The notes under the pieces were generated by a model that searched no databases, was not told the DNA's origin, and was given only the letters and a program-made list of their open reading frames with translations. A stretch of DNA of 52,417 bases. Source: Betaproteobacteria bacterium HGW-Betaproteobacteria-6 (GTDB lineage Bacteria > Pseudomonadota > Gammaproteobacteria > Burkholderiales > Rhodocyclaceae). The stretch spans positions 1 to 52,417 of the forward strand of contig PHCF01000028.1 of assembly GCA_002842145.1 (NCBI GenBank), read 5' to 3'. Both the position numbers and the translations under genes were made by a program. Of this stretch, positions 27,995 to 36,032 are shown piece after piece (the first letter of the stretch is position 1; every line of letters starts with the position of its first letter).

Positions 27995-29200
27995 CTAAAC
28001 CTTGGTGGCAAGCTCCGCCCATTCATCGAAGTTAGTCCTTACGGGTATAGCCCAATTGTTTTCTCCACCGCCCAAAAGCCTTCTCACGCCTAGAGCTCGA
28101 ATTCCTGATGCCACTTCGATCAATTCGGGTAATGTCACCCAGAGCGCTTCAACAATTTTTATGTCCGGCACGATGCCTTCATGCACTAGGTCATTGCGCC
28201 TTTTACGAGCCTGACAAAGCGCCTTGTGGCATTCCTTGCTGATGATCTTTGAGAGGCGTAATAACTGATGTTTTGCCCAAATCTGGTCAAGTTTATTTTG
28301 CCGCTTAAGTTGGTCATGACACTTGGCAAGACGAACGGTGAAAGCATTCCTGTTCTTAACGTAACGCTCTGTCCATAGATACTCGGTAAGCTGCTCCACT
28401 GCTATCCAGAGATTATTGAGTGCGTCACTGTTATTTCGATACACCATCGCGGTGTAGCCGTTCAAGAGAAAGAACGGAGAGAGGTTGTGGATAGCCTTAA
28501 TAACTTGTTGCCCTTGACTGTATGCCTGTCGTATCTCCTCAACCATCAATACCCTTGGCAACATCAAAGGCTGTAGCCGGTCATTTATGGAGGCACAGTT
28601 CAACCGCAGTTGAGTATGAAGGGATGGCGTGTAGGCAAAAAATCTTACCCCGTCTTGCAACGAACCGACGACAAGAGCATCCGAGTGAAGCACCTCAGTA
28701 TGAACACCTCCTAGCATAAGACTACAAAGGATTTCGTTGAGCTTGCTAACACCATCAACGTTGCTCGGAAAGTCTTCACATTGGGGGATTGCTATTGCTC
28801 CGTCATAACTGATAAGCGCAGGTAATCCACTCGGAGAGGCTAACGGGAGTAGAGCAACGACTTCTGCCAGCTTAGTGCCAGCGTAGGAATTCGCATTGAT
28901 CTGGTCGAGGGAGATATTCAACCCAGAGGCTTCATCACGATGGACTGCCGCATATGGGAGTAGATAGGCCATCCATGCGGGGCTATGCGATGGAACACTG
29001 GAGACCGGTTGCGTATAGCCTAGAGGAGCCTCTTCCAGTTTAATCCAGTCGCCTTGGTGCCAAACGTATGACTCATCGGGCTTTTGTTTAATGTTTTCGG
29101 ATAGCGTGGCGGGGATGTTCAGGTTATTCAGAGTACGCGGATCAATGCCATCTTCAAACGCATGGATCAGTCCCGTTTCAGTATCTTGGTAGTACTTCAT
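27995..29200 (-). CDS. Orphan low-GC protein with a HEPN-like RNxxxH motif
   Basis: A 401 aa protein of unrecognised family. Its GC content is visibly lower and its codon use differs from the neighbours, suggesting recent acquisition. The N-terminus (MKYYQDTETGLIHAFEDG) resembles the start of phage tail-fibre or tail-assembly proteins. The middle mixes strands and helices. The C-terminal third is helical, with KRQNKLDQIWAKHQLLRLSK and then CQARKRRNDLVHEG. The RNDLVH there fits the RX4-6H active-site pattern of HEPN ribonucleases found in toxins and defence proteins. No partner gene is adjacent. Function not assigned. Confidence 0.65.
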   Translation of the reverse strand: MKYYQDTETGLIHAFEDGIDPRTLNNLNIPATLSENIKQKPDESYVWHQGDWIKLEEAPLGYTQPVSSVPSHSPAWMAYLLPYAAVHRDEASGLNISLDQINANSYAGTKLAEVVALLPLASPSGLPALISYDGAIAIPQCEDFPSNVDGVSKLNEILCSLMLGGVHTEVLHSDALVVGSLQDGVRFFAYTPSLHTQLRLNCASINDRLQPLMLPRVLMVEEIRQAYSQGQQVIKAIHNLSPFFLLNGYTAMVYRNNSDALNNLWIAVEQLTEYLWTERYVKNRNAFTVRLAKCHDQLKRQNKLDQIWAKHQLLRLSKIISKECHKALCQARKRRNDLVHEGIVPDIKIVEALWVTLPELIEVASGIRALGVRRLLGGGENNWAIPVRTNFDEWAELATKV

Positions 29201-29236
29201 CTACTCTCCGTCGTTGCGCAAGCAGCCAAAAACAAC

Positions 29237-29827
29237 CTATAGCCCATCACTCCCAAAGGCGCCCTGCACTTCCTCATATCGAGGGCAACTGACGAGATGG
29301 TCATTGACCATCCCTGATGCCTGCATGAAGGCGTAGCAAATGGTCGAGCCGACGAACTTGAATCCGGCGCGGGTCAAGGCTTTGCTCAGGGCATCGGATT
29401 GCGCGGTTTTGGCGGGGACTTCGGACAGCGATGACCTGGCGTTTTGGACCGGCACCCCGCCAACGAAGGACCACAGGAAATCGCTGAACGATTGCCCGCC
29501 GGCGGTCAGCGCCAGGTAGGCCTTGGCGTTCTGGATGGTCGCCGCAATCTTGGCGCGGTTACGGATGATGCCGGGGTCGGCCAGCAGGGCGGCGACTTTT
29601 TCGTCGCCATAGAGTGCGATCTTGTGCGGGTCGAAGTTATCGAATACCAACCGGTAGTGCGCCCGTTTCTTGAGCACGGTGGCCCAGGACAAGCCGGCCT
29701 GGGCGCCTTCGAGGATCAGGAGTTCGAACAGGGCGCGGTCGTCGCGTAGCGGCAGGCCCCATTCCGTGTCGTGGTACTCGCGGTAGAGGTCGAATCCTTC
29801 GCACCAGGGGCAGCGTTCCATCGTCAT
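29237..29827 (-). CDS. tag: DNA-3-methyladenine glycosylase I (Tag)
   Basis: A 196 aa base-excision-repair enzyme that removes 3-methyladenine from DNA. It starts MTMERCPWCEGFDLYREYHD, close to the family start, and has EWGLPLRDDRALFELLILEG, AGLSWATVLKKR and the C-terminal zinc-binding part (GSTICYAFMQASGMVNDHLV then SCPRY). Length matches E. coli Tag (187 aa). The second methionine (29821) is an alternative start. Confidence 0.93.
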   Translation of the reverse strand: MTMERCPWCEGFDLYREYHDTEWGLPLRDDRALFELLILEGAQAGLSWATVLKKRAHYRLVFDNFDPHKIALYGDEKVAALLADPGIIRNRAKIAATIQNAKAYLALTAGGQSFSDFLWSFVGGVPVQNARSSLSEVPAKTAQSDALSKALTRAGFKFVGSTICYAFMQASGMVNDHLVSCPRYEEVQGAFGSDGL

Positions 29828-29880
29828 GCATCCGTCAGCAAAAAGCGCAGTGTAGCTGTGACTGCCGCATACCGACAGTT

Positions 29881-30684
29881 TCAGGTGGGCGGCAAACTGC
29901 GTTCCTGCAAAAAGCGCCCCGGTGGCATGCCGAAGGCGCGCTTGAACATGGCGGAGAAGGCGGCCTGGCTGGCGTAGCCCAGTTCCGCCGCGACTTCGCC
30001 GTATGGGCGGCCGCGACCGATCAGATCAAGCGCCCGGGCCAGGCGCAATTGCTGGCGCCAGGCACCGAAACTCAGTTTCAGTTCGCTGACGAACAGGCGG
30101 GCCAGCGTCCGCTCGCTGGCACCGACGCGGGCTGCCCACTCGGCCAGCGACAGCGCCGAAGCGGGGTCGTCGATCAGCGCCTGACACAAGGCCTGCAGGC
30201 GCCGGTCGTGCGGCATCGGCAGACCCAGCGAGAGCGGCGGTGCGCGGCGGATTTCGGTGAGCAGCAATGCCGTCACCTGACGCTGGCGCGGCGACGCCTC
30301 CTGCCCGTCGCCGTCGGCCTCGCTCAGCGCCTCGAAAAGCGCCCGCATCAGGTCTGAAACCTCGATCACCGAGCAGGCGTCGAGGGGCAGCGGGGCCACT
30401 TCCGGTGCGATATAAACGGTGCGGAACTCGACTTCGCCGAGCATGAGCAGATCGTGCTCGATGTGCGGCGGAATCCACACGGCGCGCAAGGCGGGGACCA
30501 GCCAAGTCATGCCGGCCGCCGAAATGCGGATGCCACCGCGCAGCGGATAGGCCAACTGCGCCCAGTCATGGCGATGCGGCGGCACATAGACGTCAGCCGG
30601 CGGGCAACGCAGATTGACCGTCATCGGCAACTCGGCGGTCGGGGCGCGGCGGGGGACGGGGTCGAAGGTGAGGTCTGTCTGCAT
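29881..30684 (-). CDS. AraC-family transcriptional regulator
   Basis: A 267 aa regulator. A cupin-like sensor domain (VYVPPHRHDWAQLAYPLRGG) precedes a C-terminal AraC DNA-binding domain with both helix-turn-helix units intact (LSLAEWAARVGASERTLARL and YGEVAAELGYASQAAFSAMF, then KRAFGMPPGRFL). It is divergent from the MFS transporter gene with an 88-bp shared promoter region, so it most likely regulates that pump. Confidence 0.9.
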   Translation of the reverse strand: MQTDLTFDPVPRRAPTAELPMTVNLRCPPADVYVPPHRHDWAQLAYPLRGGIRISAAGMTWLVPALRAVWIPPHIEHDLLMLGEVEFRTVYIAPEVAPLPLDACSVIEVSDLMRALFEALSEADGDGQEASPRQRQVTALLLTEIRRAPPLSLGLPMPHDRRLQALCQALIDDPASALSLAEWAARVGASERTLARLFVSELKLSFGAWRQQLRLARALDLIGRGRPYGEVAAELGYASQAAFSAMFKRAFGMPPGRFLQERSLPPT

Positions 30685-30772
30685 TGCGATAATTTTTGTC
30701 CGAATATCGCATCACGGTCAATTGGTGGCAAAGCTAGACTGTAATCCTTAACGTTTTACTCGGACATTCGCG

Positions 30773-31981
30773 ATGACGACCGCCACCCTGCCCGCGCCCC
30801 AGCGTAGCGATATCGAAGTGATCACCCTGATCGGCTTCGTGCATGGCGTTTCGCACTTTTTCCACCTGCTGCTGCCACCGCTTTTTCCGTGGCTGATGCA
30901 GGAGTTCGACCTCAGTTTCACCGTCATCGGCATGACGATGACGGTGTTTTTCGTCGTTTCGGGCATCGGTCAGGCGATGGCTGGCTTTCTCGTCGACCGC
31001 TTCGGTGCGGCGCGCGTGCTCGGTGGAGGCATCAGCTGCTTTGCGCTGGCCGGCGTCGTGCTGCATTTCGCCACCGGCTACCCGATGCTGATCGCCACCG
31101 CCGCGCTGGCTGGCCTCGGCAACAGCGTCTTTCACCCGGCCGATTTCACGGTGCTCAACCACCGCGTCTCGCAAGCTCGGCTCGGCCACGCTTTCTCGGT
31201 CCATGGCCTGTCCGGCAACCTCGGCTGGGCGGCAGCGCCGGTTTTCATGACCGGCATCGCCGCAACTGCCGGCTGGCGCAACGCCGCGCTCGGCGCCAGC
31301 CTCGTCGCCCTCGTCGCCCTCGCCCTGCTCTTCTGGCGCCGCGAAGCCATCACCGAGGCGCACGACCATCGCGCAGCCAAAGGCGACGAAGCGAAGTCGC
31401 CAACCTTCGCCTTCCTCGGCTCGCGTGCCGTCTGGCTGTGTTTCCTCTTTTTCCTGCTCATCACCGCCGCCTTCGGCGCCATCCAGAACTTCGCCAGCCC
31501 CATCCTGCAAGCCATCTACGGCCTGTCGCTGACCACTGCCGCGCTGGCACTGTCGACCTATCTGGTCGGCGGCGCTGCCGGCATTATCCTCGGCGGCTTC
31601 CTCGCCCAGAAGAATGCCCACGACAATCTGATCGCCGGCGCCCTCGGCGTCGCGGCTCTGCTGGCCGTCCTGCTCGCCAGCGGCATCCTGCCGGGCTGGG
31701 CTATCCTGCCATTGATGGCCGGCATCGGCTTCTGCACCGGGATTGCCGGGCCATCGCGCGACCTGCTGGTGCGCAAGGCGGCGACAGCGCGCTTCGGCAA
31801 ATCGGCCTATGGCCGGGTCTATGGCTTCGTCTACTCCGGACTCGACCTTGGGCTGGCGACAGCGCCGGTTATCTTTGGCGGCTTGATGGATGGGCGGCGG
31901 TTTGGGGAAGTGTTGATTGGCATTGCCGTGCTGCAGACGCTGGCGATTTTTAGCGCATTGCGGGTTGGGAAGGCGGTTTAA
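30773..31981 (+). CDS. MFS transporter (drug-efflux type)
   Basis: A 402 aa membrane protein with about 12 hydrophobic segments. It starts MTTATLPAPQRSDIEVITLI with a short cytoplasmic N-terminus. The MFS loop signature is seen in GFLVDRFGAARVLGGG. The motif GNSVFHPADFTVLNHRV resembles the fosmidomycin-resistance (Fsr) type of MFS efflux proteins. A cytoplasmic loop rich in charged residues (EAHDHRAAKGDEAKSP) separates the two halves. Control by the divergent AraC regulator is likely. The transported compound is unknown. Confidence 0.88.
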   Translation: MTTATLPAPQRSDIEVITLIGFVHGVSHFFHLLLPPLFPWLMQEFDLSFTVIGMTMTVFFVVSGIGQAMAGFLVDRFGAARVLGGGISCFALAGVVLHFATGYPMLIATAALAGLGNSVFHPADFTVLNHRVSQARLGHAFSVHGLSGNLGWAAAPVFMTGIAATAGWRNAALGASLVALVALALLFWRREAITEAHDHRAAKGDEAKSPTFAFLGSRAVWLCFLFFLLITAAFGAIQNFASPILQAIYGLSLTTAALALSTYLVGGAAGIILGGFLAQKNAHDNLIAGALGVAALLAVLLASGILPGWAILPLMAGIGFCTGIAGPSRDLLVRKAATARFGKSAYGRVYGFVYSGLDLGLATAPVIFGGLMDGRRFGEVLIGIAVLQTLAIFSALRVGKAV

Positions 31982-31985
31982 GCCA

Positions 31986-32026
31986 ATCCCACGGTCAACC
32001 GGAAATTTTGGCTAAAAATGAAATAG
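31986..32026 (-). repeat. Dispersed 40-bp element, copy 9
   Basis: On the minus strand TTTCATTTTTAGCCAAAATTTCC is followed by GGTTGACCGTGGGATT. The copy is intergenic, five bases after the MFS stop codon, between two convergent genes. Confidence 0.9.
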
Positions 32027-32093
32027 TCTCGACTGGCTTGGGGTTCCGCGCTTGCGGATACCCCTGTCAAATAAAATCAAAATCGCCTGATGA

Positions 32094-34382
32094 TCAAATC
32101 GGCTGGAACAGATCATTGAATTTCTGCTGAGCCTCCCGCCGGGCAGCATCGCTGGCATTCGGATCAATGGCCGCCCGGGTCAGGTTGTAGGCCGCATCGA
32201 GCAAGGCCAGGAAACGGCTATCCAGCGTCTTCATCTGCTCGCTATCCAGATGCTTGTCCATGTGGTATTTCTTGAGCGTCGCATGCAGACTTTCCAAGTC
32301 TTCCTGAATCATGCTTGCGCGGGGCGTGCTGACAAAGTAGCTGTTTTCCTGCTTCACCCTTCCCGGCGTTGCCAGGATGTTGTCAACGAAGCTGCGATAG
32401 GCCGCGACGAGTTTGGGCGCGTTGTTCACCAGCATGGCGTTGTTGGTGTCCATCATGTAGCTGCGCACGTCTGCGTTGGCCGAGCCGACGATCAACTGGT
32501 CGCCGATGAGTGAAACCTTGCTGTGCAATGAGAGGTTATGGTTCCCGACCGGCGGTTGGTATTCGTAGTATTCAAAGCGAGCTGCCCGACTGGTCCCGTG
32601 CTGCAGCCCGGTCACCTCGGCAAATGCCTTGATGGCATGGCGGGCCAGCAAATTGACCGGGGTCAGGTCTGTGGTGGCTAATGAATTGGTGATCACTCTT
32701 ACCGTGACATGTGAACAATCCTGCTTGCCATCGACCAGTGCAGCCAGGCTGGAGGCAAGATTGGCCGGCGGGAAGAAATAGGCACTGTGCAGAATGACCA
32801 TCTGGGGTTGGGCCACGGTCGCTTTGCTGCAGATACCGGAGAGTGCCTGTAGCCAGACTTCGGTGATGTGCTTGCCGCCATTGCCCTCCTGGCCAGCCTG
32901 GGCTCCGTAGAACCGAACGCGACTTGCCGGCGGCAGGCGCTTGTCGAAAGGCAGGTTCTCAAGGTAGTAAAGCTGGGCCGATGGATCTACGGCAAGGGGC
33001 TGGCTTGGCTGGATTGTTCCGGCGTAAGCCGCCCTGTAGACCTTGGCATTCTGCGCCATACGCTGGCTCGCCGCTTCTACGCGCTGATCGAGACTCAGGG
33101 CGGCAAGCTTGAACTTGCCATTGACGCAGGCCTCGTGTTTGGCACGTAATTTCTGTTTGCTGCAGGCGCTTTCGGCCATCGTATAGGCCTCCATATTCCA
33201 CAGCACATCATTGGGCGCATGGGTGCGAACCTCGTCCAGGGTCGCCACCATTCGGTTGAAATTCCACAGTCCGTCAAAAGCATCTCTGATGATCTTGCCG
33301 CTATCGCCGGTCAGCGTCGCCACCAGATCGGTGTCCATGAATACATACTTTTCGATCAGGGAATTGGGGTGCATGTGGTAGGAATTTTCGACGTTGCGCC
33401 CGCCCAATTGCACCCGGCTCGAATCGGCGAGCAGGAGTTTCTGGTGCGTGAAGTCGGTGATGTGGTCCCAGTCCAGCTTTTCTTCTGCACTGAACTTGCG
33501 ATCAATCGGCAGTGCTGAAAACAACTCGTTTTTCACCGGCACGATCTGGCTGGCGTACAACTGCTCCGCCATCAATAGCCCCAGGTTCGCCTGCACACGC
33601 TGAAAGACGGGGGCTGTGCGCGACTGCCAGTAGAGTTTGCCCAGCTTCTTGAGACTTTCCTTTTGCTCGGGCGTCGCCTTGCCGGCCTGGCCGGCGGCTT
33701 TGGGATCGATGTTCTGGCCCTGCTCGATGGCCAGCGTCATCAGGTTGGCATTCTTTGCATAGATGCCCGAAAGCAGCAGCCCGGAAGGCCCGGTATTGAT
33801 ATTCGAAACATTGAGGGATGCGGCCGGCACGCCTTCAATTTGCTCGTCGGCAAACAGCTTTTCGACAGCCGCCATCTTGTCGGCAGAGCAGGCCTCTTTG
33901 CTGGCTGCCCCAGCCTGACCACAACCCATGGTCATGTAAACGGCATCCTTGACGATGTTCCGCGTCGGCCGGTTGTAGAAACGCACCGCCAGGCTACCCT
34001 TGCCCGCATTGCCGCGGCGTTCCATGGCCGTGAACATGTCCAGGCGCTTGTAATTGGTTTGATAATCCACGAGCAGGCGAACCCTCACGCCACGCCGGGC
34101 TGCGGCGATCAGGGCCTCAGAGAGCACCGAAGAACTCTGGTCGTCGGCGTAAATGTAGTAAGTGAGGTCAATCGTAGACTTTGCCTCCTCGACCAAGCGA
34201 ATTTTGGACAGGAAGGAAGCATCGTTATCGGTAATGACTGCCCCGTCGCTGATGGCAAGCGCCCCTGACGAAGCTTGGGCCAGCAGTGAGCTATCAGTGA
34301 GCGAAGTGTGGGTGACGGTCGTGGCGCAGCCGGTCAGAAGGCCAGCCAACACCAGCGTGGGAATCATTTTATTGGTCATCAT
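32094..34382 (-). CDS. Phospholipase D-family lipoprotein
   Basis: A 762 aa protein with a lipoprotein signal (LVLAGLLTGCA). It has two phospholipase D HKD-type half sites: HQKLLLADSSRVQLGGRNVE in the middle and HSKVSLIGDQLIVGSANADV near the C-terminus. The N-terminal part has SKIRLVEEAKSTIDLTYYIY, typical of cardiolipin synthase/PLD folds. It likely cleaves or remodels phospholipids at the envelope. It is larger than usual (about 500 aa) because of an insert around 180-290. It stands alone, with a 176-bp gap upstream in which nothing was seen. Confidence 0.88.
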   Translation of the reverse strand: MMTNKMIPTLVLAGLLTGCATTVTHTSLTDSSLLAQASSGALAISDGAVITDNDASFLSKIRLVEEAKSTIDLTYYIYADDQSSSVLSEALIAAARRGVRVRLLVDYQTNYKRLDMFTAMERRGNAGKGSLAVRFYNRPTRNIVKDAVYMTMGCGQAGAASKEACSADKMAAVEKLFADEQIEGVPAASLNVSNINTGPSGLLLSGIYAKNANLMTLAIEQGQNIDPKAAGQAGKATPEQKESLKKLGKLYWQSRTAPVFQRVQANLGLLMAEQLYASQIVPVKNELFSALPIDRKFSAEEKLDWDHITDFTHQKLLLADSSRVQLGGRNVENSYHMHPNSLIEKYVFMDTDLVATLTGDSGKIIRDAFDGLWNFNRMVATLDEVRTHAPNDVLWNMEAYTMAESACSKQKLRAKHEACVNGKFKLAALSLDQRVEAASQRMAQNAKVYRAAYAGTIQPSQPLAVDPSAQLYYLENLPFDKRLPPASRVRFYGAQAGQEGNGGKHITEVWLQALSGICSKATVAQPQMVILHSAYFFPPANLASSLAALVDGKQDCSHVTVRVITNSLATTDLTPVNLLARHAIKAFAEVTGLQHGTSRAARFEYYEYQPPVGNHNLSLHSKVSLIGDQLIVGSANADVRSYMMDTNNAMLVNNAPKLVAAYRSFVDNILATPGRVKQENSYFVSTPRASMIQEDLESLHATLKKYHMDKHLDSEQMKTLDSRFLALLDAAYNLTRAAIDPNASDAARREAQQKFNDLFQPI

Positions 34383-34558
34383 TGCCTCACAAAGTTTGAG
34401 CGCAAGTCATCTCATGGCCTGGCTTCAATGGCTGCTTAGCAGCGACTACGGAATCGCTGGCCAGAAGCACTGCCTGGTAAGTCATTTGGTGAATCAACCA
34501 CTGTGCCTTGCCAAGGCAGTATGACGTTTTCAAATTTTAAGCACAACTGGATAAACGG

Positions 34559-35449
34559 TTAAAGCCCACGCGCCCAGGCCGGGCGCAAATGGGCGAATTC
34601 GGGGGCGGCGATAGCAAGTCGCACCTGCTCAAGCAAGCGCACCTTGTCAGCCCCCAGCGTCCCCTTGAGGACCAGCCAGTTCGACGCATGGTCGCTGCGA
34701 AACACGGTTCGCTTGAGTTCCAGCGCTGACAGAAAGCGCTCCATCTCGACAAACAGTTCATGTTGATCGAGCGGTTCCCAACCGGCAAACCCGGCGCGGA
34801 AGCGCGCCTCGCCTTGCGGGAAGCTGACGACCAGCGTCGCCAGGTATTCCGGCTGGGCGGCATTGGCCAGGCGCGCTGAGTTTTCAGCGTGTTGCTGGCT
34901 CAACGCCTTGCCGCCCAGCCCGTTCAAAATCATCACCGAGCGCGTGATTCCTGCCGTGCCCAGCTTGTCGAGGGCCTCGCATGTGGTGTCGAAGGTTTCG
35001 CCCTTGTCGACGGCCGCCAGCACCTGATCGTCGCCCGATTCGGCGCCAACGTAGACCATTTTCAAGCCGGCTGCGGCCAGTTCATCCATTTCCGCCTGTG
35101 ATTTCTTGCGCAAATTGCGCGGCAGGCAATACGACGAGATCCGCCGCACCGCCGGCAGGTGCGTGCGGATCGATTCGAGAATGGCAAGCAGCCGCCGGGT
35201 GGGCAGCACCAGCGCATCACCATCAGCGAGGAAAACCCGGCGAATCTCCCCACCATAACGTTGCCCGGTCAGCCGGATGCTTTCCAGCACTTCGTCTTCG
35301 CTGCGTGCCACAAACTTTTTCTGCGGCGCTGTGTACATATCGCAGAACGTGCATTTGTTCCACGAACAGCCATCGGTCACCGGCAGGATCAGCGATTCCG
35401 CCTCGCTCGGCGGACGGAAGACCGGCTCGACGTAACGAATCGGCATCAT
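34559..35449 (-). CDS. Radical SAM protein with CX4CX2C cluster motif
   Basis: A 296 aa enzyme of the radical SAM superfamily. The cluster site is VTDGCSWNKCTFCDMY (about 25-39), with four residues between the first two cysteines instead of the usual three. The remaining TIM-barrel features are VFLADGDALVLPTRRL, MVYVGAESGDDQVLAAVDKG and SVMILNGLGGK. Its start codon overlaps the thioesterase stop (TGATG), so the two are coupled. The reaction is unknown. Confidence 0.85.
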   Translation of the reverse strand: MMPIRYVEPVFRPPSEAESLILPVTDGCSWNKCTFCDMYTAPQKKFVARSEDEVLESIRLTGQRYGGEIRRVFLADGDALVLPTRRLLAILESIRTHLPAVRRISSYCLPRNLRKKSQAEMDELAAAGLKMVYVGAESGDDQVLAAVDKGETFDTTCEALDKLGTAGITRSVMILNGLGGKALSQQHAENSARLANAAQPEYLATLVVSFPQGEARFRAGFAGWEPLDQHELFVEMERFLSALELKRTVFRSDHASNWLVLKGTLGADKVRLLEQVRLAIAAPEFAHLRPAWARGL

Positions 35450-35874
35450 CAGGTGGCGACCTTGGCGAGGAAGCCCGGCGGCACCGCGGTGGCTTTGCGG
35501 GCGGCGTAGTCGAAGAACATGATGCCGTGTTTGCCGCGCGCCACTTCGCGGCCGCTGGCTTTGTCGCTGAGGCGCCAGACGAGGTCGCAGCCGTATTTGT
35601 TGAAATCGTTGGCGCCCATCTCGACGACCAGCGTTTCGCCGTGGAAGGCTTCCGAGCGGTATTGGGCCGCGACGTCGGCGACGACGATGCCAACGCCCTC
35701 GACATCGAGTTCGGTGTAACCCAGCGATTTGAAGAAGCGGACCCGAGCCTCGGAGACCAGTGAAATCAGCTGGGCATTGTCGAGGTGGTGACCGTAGTTG
35801 ATGTGGCCGATATAAATGGGAATTTCGGTCGAGAAGCCGAAGTGCTCGGGGAGTTCGATCTTGATGCGGGGCAT
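35449..35874 (-). CDS. Acyl-CoA thioesterase (4HBT hot-dog fold)
   Basis: A 141 aa hot-dog protein. The motif YIGHINYGHHLDNAQLISLV resembles the YbgC/FadM-type 4HBT active-site region, with D as candidate nucleophile. A long beta strand follows (VVADVAAQYRSEAFHGETLV), and there is a typical end segment ARGKHGIMFFDYAARKATAV. It hydrolyses acyl-CoA thioesters. The start MPRIKIELP is chosen by family length; an upstream extension is possible. Coupled to the radical SAM gene. Confidence 0.85.
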   Translation of the reverse strand: MPRIKIELPEHFGFSTEIPIYIGHINYGHHLDNAQLISLVSEARVRFFKSLGYTELDVEGVGIVVADVAAQYRSEAFHGETLVVEMGANDFNKYGCDLVWRLSDKASGREVARGKHGIMFFDYAARKATAVPPGFLAKVAT

Positions 35875-36032
35875 GGTGGCGACGTCGGGAAAATGGGTGA
35901 ATCCGGATTCTACGGACAGGATCAGGGCACGGCCAGCGGTCCACATCGCGCATTGCGGCTAAACTAGCAGCCCCGGCGACTGGCCAGCCAGCGCCACCCA
36001 CCGCCCGCCAGACACTTGTTTGGCGGGCCAGC

